This document shows positions 30,950 to 42,200 of a DNA stretch of 64,000 nucleotides, one piece after another. A program made the translations under genes and the position numbers. Under the pieces are notes generated by a model. The model was given only the letters and a program-made list of their open reading frames with translations. It had not been told where the DNA came from and ran no database searches. This DNA is from Heliocidaris erythrogramma (lineage: Eukaryota; Echinodermata; Echinoidea; Camarodonta; Echinometridae). The stretch covers positions 30,208,534-30,272,533 of the forward strand of contig CM046858.1 in NCBI GenBank assembly GCA_025617745.1, written 5' to 3'. Positions within the stretch are counted from its first letter, which is position 1; each line of letters starts with the position of its first letter.

Positions 30950-31490
30950 TAACTTATACTACACACGTGTGAACGCGGCCTGCGAACACACCCTACAAAA
31001 ATATACTTACTAGTACGAACACACAAAAATATACCAGTGTGAACGCACCCTATAAAATGACCTTACCAGTGTTAACACACCCTTAAAATAATCGTACTAG
31101 TGTGAACACACCCAAATATACGCACCAGTGTGAACGCACCCAACAATATAAGTACCGGTGCGAACACCGGTGAGATGGTGATGTTAAAGGTGAGATGGTG
31201 ACGTTAAAGGTCGGTCCCAGACGTAAATAATCATATCTGATTGATACACGTCTGTAAAAACCCAATTACACACACACACACACACACACCCAAACATATA
31301 CCTGCTAGTGTGAACACACACTCAAGATAGTCTTACTATTGTGAACACACAAAAATAGACCTACCAGTGTGAATACACACTTAAAATAATCGTGCTAGTG
31401 TTAACACACCAAAATATACGCACCAGTGTGAACACACCCAACAAAATATATACCAGTGAGAACACACCCCACAAAATATACCACTCCTCA
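30950..31490. repeat. Degenerate minisatellite, 30-45-bp unit
   Basis: A dozen or so units around the core CCAGTGTGAACACACCC with AAAATATA spacers, upstream (minus-strand sense) of the gag-protease frame. A (CA)n run lies at 31269-31289. Unit length and sequence are loose, suggesting an old array. Confidence 0.75.
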
Positions 31491-31783
31491 CTCTCAAATA
31501 AAAACTCAGACACGGTTTGATTAAATTTTATTTGACTAATCCTTCTCCCCCCGTCCCATAAACCAGGACAGAGAGGCCCAACAACCAACGGCCCGTGTGA
31601 CCTGACCGTCCCCCGCCTGTACACACCCTCACAAACTCTGAACAGGACGCCCCAGGCAACATCCGACCAAACCACACGAACACACGATCAACTGAGCAGA
31701 ACGCAACCCGCACTGGTGTGACCGGGTCACCACTCCTCAACTAATCACCACACCCTTGAAACGATATATATATATATATATAC

Positions 31784-32127
31784 CAAGCCCCTAAAGCGGC
31801 CGCCATTACGCTGTAACATTTGGGCACGATTTGAACGCGCCCGAAGCCCCCGATGCATTATTCATTTTGTACGATGCTCCCCTACAGTGTTATGCTTTAC
31901 ACACAGGTAAAATATAAATGTGGATCAGTGAACGCATGCGCATTAAGAAAGGTCAAATCCGCCTAATCTATTCATGTATGCTAATGTATTCATCACTTGG
32001 CTAATGACGGCGCATCGATAATTGACGAATGGGCGTCATTCATATGGTGTCATTAAATCTTTATGATAATTAGGTCCCAACATGTGATCAGTCAGCACAA
32101 AAGGGTTAACGTCGTTCCACTTAAATA
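31784..32127. repeat. Dispersed repeat, pair of 10106-10495
   Basis: Same orientation and ends as the 10.1-kb copy; preceded by a (TA)n run. Its right end touches the left edge of segmental copy B. Confidence 0.7.
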
Positions 32128-33453
32128 ACGTTACTTGGTCGAGTTCAATGAGTTGTATACCGTAGTTATGAAGAAGATAAATACATGTTGTTCACATTAA
32201 ATTTATCACATCTCATGAATTAAGAGAAAAAACTTTTACAATCATAATAAGTAATTTTTCAAATTACTTTTTAATAAATTTACTATCTTTGACCAGTAGG
32301 ATAATGTAATAAAAAAGTGGGGAGGGGGAGTGTGTATAATAATTGAAGGCCAAATTAAGGTAAGAATAAAATATCAGCCGGTGTAGAAGAAGAGGTATCC
32401 TTTGATTTTCTTGAGGGGCAACTTTCGCATTGATACCAATTTGTGAATCTTATAATTGTACCTTTCAAAGAGAATTATGAACCTTGAAAATTCGGCCATT
32501 TTAGTTGACCCGAAAACTATTACATTTTTATTCTTTACTTTCTTTCCCTCTTTCTCACCCCCCCCCCCCCCCCCACTAGCATACCCGGGGTGGGGGTGGG
32601 CAAGGGGACAGACTGCCCCCTAACAGCTTTTGACCCCCCCCCCCTTTTTTTTTTGAAAGACAATTATAAGCCTATAACGTGGAGAAGGTTTACGGTTCAC
32701 CATGTGTGTTGGTAGGAGGAAAGGGAAAAGGGAAATTAGAAATGGATAGACGAGAAAGGATGACAAGAGAGAAAAGAAGAAATATTCTTTCGTGACAATG
32801 GGTGAAGTCCTGAAAAGGACTGTAGACCAGATGAGATGAGATGACTTGGTTGATGATCGATGGATGAGCAGCGATGGATTGAGTAGCGAAGGTTTGGGTA
32901 GATGTGGCTTGAGTAGGTTACTCTTTCCCTCTTTCTCACCCCCCCCCCCCCCCTTCTCCACGTTATAAGCTCCACCCTGCAAACCTTCAAAGATCATCTA
33001 AAGTATAAGCCTATTTAAGTGTGCCACCCCTTTCTTTTATAACATATAACCTTTTTTGAAATTCATATTTTGCTTGTCAGAGAATTATGGAGGAAAACTG
33101 GACCTCATCAAATCTGGTAACCCCCGCCCCACCCCCTGAATTTTGGAGGAGGAAAAACAATTCTCGAAGGGCTAGCTAAAAAAAATGCCCCTCCCCCATT
33201 TTCATCAAATCTTCTTTCACCTTTCCTCATATTTTTTCTTCCCTCCCCTTTCTCTCTCTCCCTCTCTCTCTCTCATACACACACCTCGATCACACGTCCT
33301 GGTTCATTTTGGAGGGAAAAAAAATCTTGGAGGGCTGGCTAACCCCCCCCCCCCCCCCCCAAAAAAAAAAAAAAAAAAAAAAAAGAAATCATAAAATCGT
33401 CTATTTCACCTTTTCTCATCTTTTTTTCTTCCCTCTCTCTCTCTCTCTCTTTT

Positions 33454-33489
<36 letters not shown>

Positions 33490-34070
33490 CGCACCTCGAT
33501 CACACCCCCATCCCCATATGGTTCATGTCATTGATATAACGTGAGAGGACCTTTATCATTTTCACATGCAAATTTTCAATAACAATTATCTTTCTTACAA
33601 TCAACATTCAAGGTGCAATTTTATGCACATGTCAATTCGGGAATAGTTAGATTTTCTCACTTTTTAATGAATATTTTTGTACATGCAGAAATGATAACAG
33701 TTTTTAGAGATGTTTAGACATTGTATTACTTCTTAAATAAACCCATCATTTATCTGCAGTCATACTCTTTCATGAGTTCTATTACAACTGACTTGTCATG
33801 GTCAAATAATATCATTCTTTTCTTGACAGTAGTACAAATATGTACATGCATTAAAAAAATGAATTTCAATATAAATGAATCATACATTATTAATTTCAAT
33901 CCCTATTCAAGAGGTAAATTATTGAATTTACACTGGAGAAATAGATACTATTAACTTTTTACCACTACACCCAACAAAAGAAGAAATAATAAAAGAAATA
34001 AATGACCATCTAATTTCCATGTTCAATACGCACACCATGTTACTCTTGAAAAACAGATAATGTGAGTCTT

Positions 34071-34558
34071 TAAACGAAGAAACTTGATGGGAGGAATTTT
34101 AATTTGTAAACATTTTTTTAGGCATTTTACTCCCAGTGTTAAAGATCGTATGCTCGATCTGTAATGAAAAACACAAATCAGAAAAAAAAAAATTCTGACT
34201 TGTGTTTTTCATTACAGATCGAGCATGAGATTTTTAACACTGGGAGTAAAATGCCTATTTTAATTTGTTTACAAATTAAAATTCTTCCCATCAAGCTTCT
34301 TCGTTTACTAACCATTGTCTACGGCGGACTGTTGAATATTAATGAGTCAGAAAGAAGAGGATCTTGGGTATTTGATTCCAGTTCATCGTGACTTGGCCGT
34401 GAACCAGAATAGCCTGGTGGTTAAGTCGCTGCCCGGAAAGCAGTAGATGACAGGTTCGAATCCTGCTGGTTCCAATTTTTTCTGACTTGTGTTTTTCATT
34501 ACAGATCGAGCATACGATCTTTAACACTGGGAGTAAAATGCCTACAAATTTGTTTACA
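34071..34558 (+). mobile_element. tRNA-derived SINE compound insertion, ~12-bp target duplication
   Basis: Flanked by AATGTGAGTCTT (34059-34070; again at 34559-34570); copy A has one version of this site near 24693. The first ~240 bp is a palindrome of the SINE tail; the rest is a SINE in normal orientation with a tRNA-like head. Same family as 3394-3697. Confidence 0.8.
34401..34474 (+). ncRNA. tRNA-like SINE head
   Basis: A 72-nt tRNA-like fold: 7-bp acceptor stem GAACCAG/CTGGTTC, a D arm (TAGC with GCTG) and a T arm with GGTTCGAATCC (34453-34463). The anticodon arm does not pair, so it is a SINE promoter head, not a working tRNA. Confidence 0.65.
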
Positions 34559-35189
34559 AATGTGAGTCTTGTTGACACTTCTAAGAAATATAAATCAAAT
34601 GATTCATCTTCCTTTTAGTTGGTACATGTATATTGCATATTAATAGTATTAAAAGTCTAACTAAAAAAGGGGGCGGGAGAAACACACACAGAGATCTAAT
34701 TCTATAGTTTGAATCTAAATAACAGGGATGCCAATTAGAATTGATAAAAAAGTGGGAAAATCATCTAGAATGGGCTCTTGGGTACTACATAAACAGTGGT
34801 TTTATATGGCTAAAATTATGTTGAAAAAGTAGGAATTGCTACTTTTGTCTGAACAGTGGCATCCCTGAAATAAAGCGTTGAATAGTATGGATTTTCTCTG
34901 AAGATCAATAATAGAATAGTAATTAAATTAGCACAAATTCACATAATCAGTTAATTATTATTATTAATTTGTTATACATGGTGAGAAGATTTAATAAAGG
35001 AGAGGCCAAGTGGCTGTGGCAGTGCTTATCTTTATTTCATTAGGGGCCATGTAATGTCACTAGGCCACATAGAAGAGGAAGACCTCCTCACAATAACGAG
35101 CTACTACACAAAATGGCTGCATGTGACTGCAACATTTGACATGGGGAGGGGGTGGGTAAGATGGTTAAGATATAATTGAAGAACTTTAA

Positions 35190-35354
35190 CAGGGACCGCG
35201 GAACCGGTGGGGGGGGGGGGCCTGCAGCCCCCCCACCTTTTTCAGTAAACACGTGCAAACGTACGGCAGTGCAAAAATGTGGTAATACACGCAGCCCCCC
35301 CCCCCCCCCCCCCCACTAAGCCCCTCCACTTTCCAAGACGTTCCGCGGCGCCCG
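35190..35354. mobile_element. 165-bp MITE with TTTAA target duplication
   Basis: Ends CAGGGACCGCGGAAC and GTTCCGCGGCGCCCG are inverted; flanked by TTTAA at 35185-35189 and 35355-35359. Copy A has the empty site (about 25313-25317). Contains two C/G tracts. Superfamily unknown. Confidence 0.8.
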
Positions 35355-35355
35355 T

Positions 35356-35488
35356 TTAAAACTCCTCTTCCGCCATTCTAATGATGTATATTAGACTGGA
35401 ATCCAGGTATGATTTCAATTTGAAGAAATTTAGATGTTTATCAAAGCAGGGGTCTAATTCACTGAACATTTGAAGTAGAAATCCATGT
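35356..35488 (-). CDS. Candidate terminal exon, copy B
   Basis: Minus strand, acceptor TCTTTCAACAG just above 35488. The frame reads HGFLLQMFSELDPCFDKHL, then FKLKSYLDSSLIYIIRMAEEEF and TAA. The intact frame, good acceptor and conserved start shared with copy A support a real C-terminal exon. A short upstream minus-strand exon candidate (37556 upwards, donor CAG|GTGAGA, frame YILKDKGP) would join in phase. Protein not recognised. Confidence 0.4.
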
Positions 35489-36125
35489 CTGTTGAAAGAA
35501 AAGAGGAAAGAGTTTAGAAAATAGCATCCATTGTGTATTTTATAATTTAGCAAGCAACAATTAGAATTTGCAAAAAGACTGAAATTTAGAGTTTCCTATT
35601 AATAGTTAACATCGACTCTTTAAATGATATCAATATAATAAGTGGGAATTCTCAAAAGTATTTAAAGAGGAAAAAAGTTTTTCCAGTTGGACAGATACAA
35701 TTTTCAAGGCTATTCAAAATAAAATAAATTAGTAAAGTCACAAGAAAATGGCTTCTTAAACCAAAAAGTGTGTACCTTGATTGTATTGAGGTACTAATAA
35801 CAACCAGGGGCGTTGATTATGGGGTGGTAAGTGGGCAGTAGGAGGGCAAATAATATAGTTTTGCCCCCCCCCCCCCAAAAAAAAGAAGATATTTCCCTGA
35901 CTCATGTTACCTTGGAGAAGCTGGCAATTAAGAGGCATTGAAAAAATCAGGAAGGGTGCTATTAGGCTGTTTTGCCCCTCCCCCCCCCCCCCCCCTCCGA
36001 AAAACACATTGACGCACCTGAAGGCTGATAGCAATCTTACTCTTAAAGCATATGCCTACCATGCAAAACTGAAGCAGCTAAGTAGTAATTGTTCCTCTCA
36101 GAATTTGTCTTCATTCTCAGTAGGT

Positions 36126-37000
36126 AAGCATTCCTCTTCATCATCATCATCTGTTGTAGAATAGATGAGGTAGAGAAGCATTACCCTGTATTAAGAAAAA
36201 AAATCGCACAAACACTCATCCTCACCCTCTTCATCTTTTCAAAGAGGAGACTAACTACAATAGATTTATGGACTGTAATCAATAGTGTCATATTTGGCCC
36301 TAATATTACTACTACTACTACTAGGCCTACTACTAACAATAATAATGATCATAATGATAATAATAATGAAAATTATAATATCATCAATAACATACATTCA
36401 CCCATCTTATTTTGTTTTGTTTCTGTTTGCAGGAATTAATGAAATGTTAAATGTAATAATTAAGGGGACTAAAATTTGTATTTATGACATCCCACTGAAC
36501 ATCCCTTAAATATATCATAATTGATATTTAAAGACACTAAACAGCTAATTTCATATTACACTGAAGACAGATCTCAGTGGTGGATAAAGGAAAAATGACA
36601 AATGAATTGTCCATTCCTCAGAAAAAAGGGGAAAAAAATGTTGTTTTGGTTGGACAATGTTAACTAAAAATGCCACTCTTTATTGTGAACACATCATCAC
36701 CCCCACCCCTCCCTCCCCAGTTAACCGATCCTGGATCCACTACCACCACCAGACATAGTCTATAATTTTTAGCTGTAATAGGTATAGGTCTAACTAGTTA
36801 GGTCTAGTCCCTAGCCCAGGGATGCTGCCACGAACGCTATGCGTTCAGGCTGCCGCAGTAAGGTCTAGACTTACCTGTTTATTTCTCATGTCTCATCAAG
36901 TAGGACTTTCCACTTCATCCGGCACCTCCAACAGTTGTTAAGTTATGTAAGGAGACCTAGTAGATCTTCAACTAGATCAGCCACAGGTTAGTTCCTTGCC
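36126..37000. other. Stretch present only in copy B
   Basis: No target duplication or inverted ends are seen, so this may be a deletion from copy A. Includes ACT/AAT microsatellite DNA at 36303-36375 and splice-like signals (TTTGCAG at 36426-36432; minus-strand CAG|GTAAGT at 36875) without a supported exon. Confidence 0.4.
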
Positions 37001-37341
37001 ATGTTTATCTGATGGAAATCAAAGTCAACATGAATGAGACTAATGAATGCAATACTGAAACAAAGGCCATCCAGCTATTTAATACTCAAGGGATATTTAT
37101 TACCTCTTTAAAAATGCCTTTGATTCTGGTCTATAATCAACACTAATTCATGTACCCCCTTCTCTCTCTCTCTCTCTCTTGAAATTTAAAAAATATAAAA
37201 CCTCATCACCATGCTGCTAGCCTAGACCGAAATTTCTCTCTCGTTCGGTCTAGATCATTAGATGCTTGCCTAGCTAGCCTTGCCTTTGGCCTTGGCTGAA
37301 CTTTAGAAGAAAAAAGTGGGCCAAAGCTCATCTAACATTAG

Positions 37342-37970
37342 TACACCTAAGCAAATTAACTTTTACTAAGAACCACTACGTTAAAATTACAACCCTGCAT
37401 TACCAAACTCTGAACATGTACACAAAGTAAACCTTGACCTGGACTGGTCTCTGGAAAATACTAGTATCAACATGAAACCCCTCTTCATTCTCAAAAAAAA
37501 AATCCTGACAAGAAAAGCCTACGCTACAGAATAATTTAATTAGAAAGGGTCTCACCTGGGCCCTTTGTCTTTCAGAATATAACGGGGTCTATGCGTCTAC
37601 ATCTAACTTAGATAACCAAATCACCGAAATACAGACTAAGTTCGATCTATTTCGAGGTTTACGAAATCTGTCAGCCATTGGCATTGACATCAATCAATAG
37701 ATCATCTATCGAAACGTATCTAGATAGTCCCGCCCGAAAGTCCGGGTAAGTCGTCACGAGTGACAGGGTGGTAAGGGGAATCGAGCTGCAACATTTAGCT
37801 CATGACGATGAAAATTGAATTGAAAGTTCGAGAGTAGATTACACATTGTTTCATGACATACAGCTCTGTAGAATCCCTTCAAAATGTAGAGAAATTGAAA
37901 CAGATTACTCACAATGGCAGAACTTGTTATAAATATAATCTAATTTTCGAAAATTAAGCATAAATACAGG
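37342..37970. other. Unique sequence, possible intron of the minus-strand gene
   Basis: No repeat structure. Minus-strand donor-like sites at 37555 (CAG|GTGAGA) and about 37910 (ATT|GTGAGT). Nothing firm. Confidence 0.3.
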
Positions 37971-37979
37971 TGTACTCAC

Positions 37980-38105
37980 CTCTAAACTTTCCACAACTTT
38001 TTTTACTTTGTGCGGGTGACGTCAAATTCACAGCGGAAGTGACGAAGAGAGGTCAAATCGTCCCTTTTCAATCACATTCATATTCATAAGGTCCGGTCCA
38101 ATCAA
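37980..38105 (-). promoter_or_regulatory. Candidate promoter and first exon (minus strand)
   Basis: A minus-strand donor TAGAG|GTGAGT at 37979/37980 ends a possible 5'UTR exon. Within ~120 bp upstream lie a CRE (TGACGTCA, 38017-38024), an ETS-type CGGAAGTG (38034-38041 on the plus strand) and a CCAAT box (38098-38102). This cluster is typical of a housekeeping-type TATA-less promoter. It could serve the gene ending in the 35.36-35.49 kb exon; that link is inference. Confidence 0.4.
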
Positions 38106-38489
38106 AGTTTGATAAATCGAGTATGCAAAACAAAAATGAATAATGCATAAGGAGTTTCTCGATACTTTTCGATATTTTCTTGGTATCGGGGGCTTCGGGA
38201 AAATGAAATGTTACCAAATGGGCGTGGCCGAATCAGGGCCGAATACGCTTAGCCTGAATGGTGACGCTACAGCTTATATGCAAATGAGGGAAATCCGCGG
38301 GTGCTACCTTTCCGTCTATAAGTTTTAATTTGTCTATGATATATACCCACGAACACCGGTGGGACCGGGGCCTAGATGGGCGCGCAATATTAGGCACGAC
38401 CACCCCACGTGAAAGCATGTGAGCAACACGTGAACAACACGTAAACAACACCTGGCCTGGCTGAGCGCCAAAAATAGCTCGCTAGTCGC

Positions 38490-39257
38490 AGGCGCAGACC
38501 TGTTTGCGTCAGCTCTGAACCACCAACTTCCGCAGTACTGCTTTCGTGTTCGCGACCGGGAGGCTTGGGCTCTGGATGCTTTCTCAGTTAGGAGAATCTT
38601 CGAGGGTTTGCCTTTCCTCCCTTCCAGCTGATCCCGCGAGTCTTGCAGAAGATTAGGGAAGATCGGGCTCGGTTGCTTGTAATAGCTCCTTTTTGGCCCA
38701 GGAGGATTTGGTTCCCGGAGTTAGTGAGCCTTCTGGTGGCTCAACCGTTCCTTCTTCCGCTAAGAGCGGATCTGGTGTCGCAACCCCTCCCGGGGATTCT
38801 TTACCACAGTCCGCCATCCCTTCATTTGACTGCTTGGCCCCTGTCGGGGAATCTGCAAGACATTCAGGTCTCTCTGAAAGGGCCGCTGACTTTTTAAAGT
38901 CCAGTCGTAGAGTCTCTACTAGGGAAATTTACAATTCCCGTCTTTCAGCCTTTTTCCATTGGTGTAAAGCGTAGGATCAAACCCCGTCTAAGGCTCCTAT
39001 TGGTTCAATCGCGAATTTTCCAATCTCGCTGTTTGACAAAGGGAGGTCCATCTCTACTATCCGAGGCTACCGGTCTGCGATCGGCACCATTCATTCAGGG
39101 TTTTCGGATGGTTCAGGGATTTCTAATTCTCCGCTGTTGAGTGGATTGATACGGTCTTTCTTTCTGAAACGTCCCCCTCGTTCTCAGTTGGTCCCGTCTT
39201 GGAGTTTGCCTCGGGTTCTAGAAGCCCTAGCCAAACCTCCCTTCGAACCGTTAGGAA
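38490..39257 (+). mobile_element. Broken DIRS copy: RNase H tail and recombinase N-part
   Basis: Starts in the RNase H tail (DLFASALNHQLPQYC) and continues into the recombinase (STREIYNSRLSAFFHW, then FDKGRSISTIRGYRSAI) before stopping at about 39257 where a flanking repeat begins. Same family as the element at 1-2996 but clearly diverged. A fossil, truncated at both ends, with a few breaks. Confidence 0.8.
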
Positions 39258-42200
39258 GAGCATGATGGAAAGCGTTCACCATCAAATTTGACATGAATCA
39301 GTGCATGGTGGCCCAAGGTATGGCTATATGAATATCTAATTAGCCCCATTGAAGTCAGTGTAAATTGGCCTGTTTCTTAAGTTTAAAACCAGGCCAATTT
39401 AACACCGACTTGTAAAATCAGCACTGATTTTCTTATTTACTATATAAATCTATATACCTACCTATGACCCTCCCTCCTTCCCCTCGCCTTGCAAGCAACA
39501 TGCCGTTGCGTATTGCTGCGGGTGAGTGGCGAAGGGGAGAACAATAGGATTACGGGGTGCGCACAATGTTGTGACTCATTTGTGTCAAGTTCTCGTAGTC
39601 AAGTGACTAGCATAATAGGTAGGTATATAGGTAAGTCTAAAACGCGCAGCCCCTGCCCGCGCGCGCATACTCCCCGTCCACCAAACTCTTCCTCTTCCGA
39701 GCAGTCAGAGACAGATCTAGGACATGATGTCAGACAAGGAGAGGGGCTGGAGGGAGGGACATAGGTAGATACATAGATTTATCTAGTAAATAACAAAATT
39801 AGTTATAATTTTCTTGATTTACAGCAATAAATCGATCTATCTACCTATTTGCTAGAATAGCACGGATAAAAACCCGGGTGGCATGTCGCAGGGCAGGAGT
39901 GAAGACGAAAAACAGCTCTCCACCCAGAGGTAGCAAGGCCAACCTCACCCGAAAGAGCATCCTTAAAAAAGAAGGATGTGAAAGAGAAAAAGGGAAACGC
40001 CAAAGGCAGCCCGCAAGATATCTTCCAAAGGAATACCCTGAAAAAAACGCCCAGGAAATAGAAAACTCCTGGTATTGTGCGCTCTTGGAGGATCCTCAAA
40101 CAGAAGAGCCTCCCAACCCACAGCTTGGATAGCCTTGACAATCCCACGACGCTGGGGAAAAAGGGTGACGGGAAAGGAAAGAGCTGATCATCCTTACAAA
40201 AAACCTTAGTCCTATCCAAGCGCCATTTGAGTGCCTAACAGGGCACCAAAGACTTGCCTTCAATGGCAGAAGAGAATTCTGACAGAGGACTCAAGAACAC
40301 TTCGATTGAGCCAGAAGAATCCGTCTGATTCTTAGCAATAAATGAAGGTCGAAGAACAAGACGTACACCTTGCCTTTCCCCATCTGATATGCCCGGGCGC
40401 CGTAGAGAGAGCCTGAATAGTGCTTCTCCTCAGCCCAAAGCAATAGCGACGAGAAAGGCGGTCTTAATCGAGAGATGGTGTAATGACGCTTTGCACAACG
40501 GCTCAAAGGGGCGGTTTGGCCAAGGCGTCCAAAACCAAAGGAAGGCTCCCCGCAGGAGTCAACTGGCGATTTGCTGGCCGTTTAAAAAAGAACGACCTCA
40601 GCAAATGAGTCAAGAAGGGAGAGTTTGAAACTCCTGAACCATCAGAAAAACCAAGGTGAACCGCAGCCATAGCGGACCGGTAACCATGAATGGTAGCGAG
40701 GGACCTGCCCTTATCGAAAAGGGCGATAAGGAAACCGCAATAGCACCCACCGGGGCAGAACGGGAAGAAAATCCCTTCTCCCCACACCAAGCATGGAAGG
40801 CTTCTAACTTCGAGTTGTAAACAGCCCGGGTAGAATCTCTTCTGCTCTGGACTATGAACTGGGAGGCTCTCTCTGAGAGTCCTGCCGTCCTCGCATCCTC
40901 CCTGATAGAGGCCAGGCGGTCAAATGTAGAGCCGCCGGGCGATGGTGGAGGATCCCCGATAGGGGCTGAGCTATGAGGTCTGCTCTCCGGTGAAGGGAGA
41001 CAGGCCGACCATCCAGCAGAGACAGAAGAAGAGGAAAACCAAGGTCTCCTCGGCCAGCAAGGTGCTATGAGCAGAAACCATGCCTGATCCCCCTGAATCT
41101 TCCCCAGGACCCGAGGAATTAAGGAGACTGGCGGAAAAGCGTAACCCCAGAATTTCTTCCACTGAAGGGAGAACGCATCGAGGGCCCAAGCTTCCGGATC
41201 TCACCCTCGAGAGCAGTATCTCGGGAGGCGATGATTGAGAGCTGTCGCAAACAGGTCTATCTCTAGAGGGGCGCAGACTGAACTGAGGTAGTCGAAGACC
41301 TCTTGATTCAGTGTCCACTCGGAGGGGAGACACATGCCCCGGGACAGAAAAAATGCAATAGGATTGTCCTGGCCGGGACCATCTCCAAGCTTGGCGGTCA
41401 AGATCATTCAGAGAACGGAACGAGACCCGCCTTTTCGGTTGGAGTAGGCAGCAACAGAAGTGTTGTCCGTCCAAAACAGGACGGAGCGACCTACAATCAT
41501 GTTTCCGAAAAACGGGAGACATGAAGACTGCCATTAACTCCACTGATGTGTGACCAGAGCCCCGAGACCAACCTGGCCCGAACAAGGGCCGCCCCACCCC
41601 AGAAGTGAGGCATCCGTCTAGACGGTGACTGACGGAAGGGGCGTGCGAAGAGACTTGCCTTGAAGAAGGAACAACTCTTTTGGCCAGGGGGAAAAACATG
41701 CGTTTGATTCCCTCGTGAGAGGAATCCACACCACGAGAGAGTCTACATTGGGCTTTGATAAACTTCAGATGAAGTTGGAATGGCCTCGTATACAGCCGAC
41801 AGTCTTGGAGGACATCCACAAGGCTCGATAAGTGGCCCAAGAATTGGAGCCACCGGCCTGCCCGAACTCGACGTAAGAGACGAAGAGATCGAGCTAGTAA
41901 GGCAATTGCTTGAAACCTATCCCGCTAGGGCGGGCAACTTGGTTCACGATGTCTATTTCCTCATCCGGATAATTGGGCCTGCAGGTAGGAGTCAACTCCG
42001 ACTTATCCCAATGGACTATGAAACCCTACTCTCTGTGGGTACAAAGAAGTAGGTCCATGTGAGACTGAAGGACGGACACAGAGCTCGCCACCAAGAGCCA
42101 GTCGTCCAGATAGTGAAAAGTCTCAGACCGCCATCCCGAGGAAAGCGGCTAGGACAGAGACTACTCGAGTAAAATTTGAGGTGCTGGTATCAGGCCGAAA

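Larger units (their letters stand above)
32128..37341. repeat. Segmental duplication copy B
   Basis: Colinear with copy A but without the 8.3-kb element. Copy B adds a ~290-bp stretch with inverted ends (TATAACGTGGAGAAGG near 32668 and its complement near 32968), a local C- and CT-rich duplication (33140-33500), a SINE (34071-34558), a MITE (35190-35354) and ~875 bp at 36126-37000. Confidence 0.9.

Noticed and set aside
30950-31490. LTR of the gag-protease element
   Set aside because: It is a degenerate minisatellite with no TG..CA ends and no matching second copy on the other side.
34401-34474. A functional tRNA gene
   Set aside because: Acceptor, D and T arms fold, but the anticodon arm does not pair and the sequence continues as a SINE body with a target duplication.
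35904-36510. Possible plus-strand gene: frame SNLTLKAYAYHAKLKQLSS to a GTAAGC donor, then TTTGCAG and an in-phase INEMLNVIIKG exon
   Set aside because: The upstream part starts inside a C-tract repeat, the downstream part is absent from copy A, and residues show no known domain. Signals are too weak to call.
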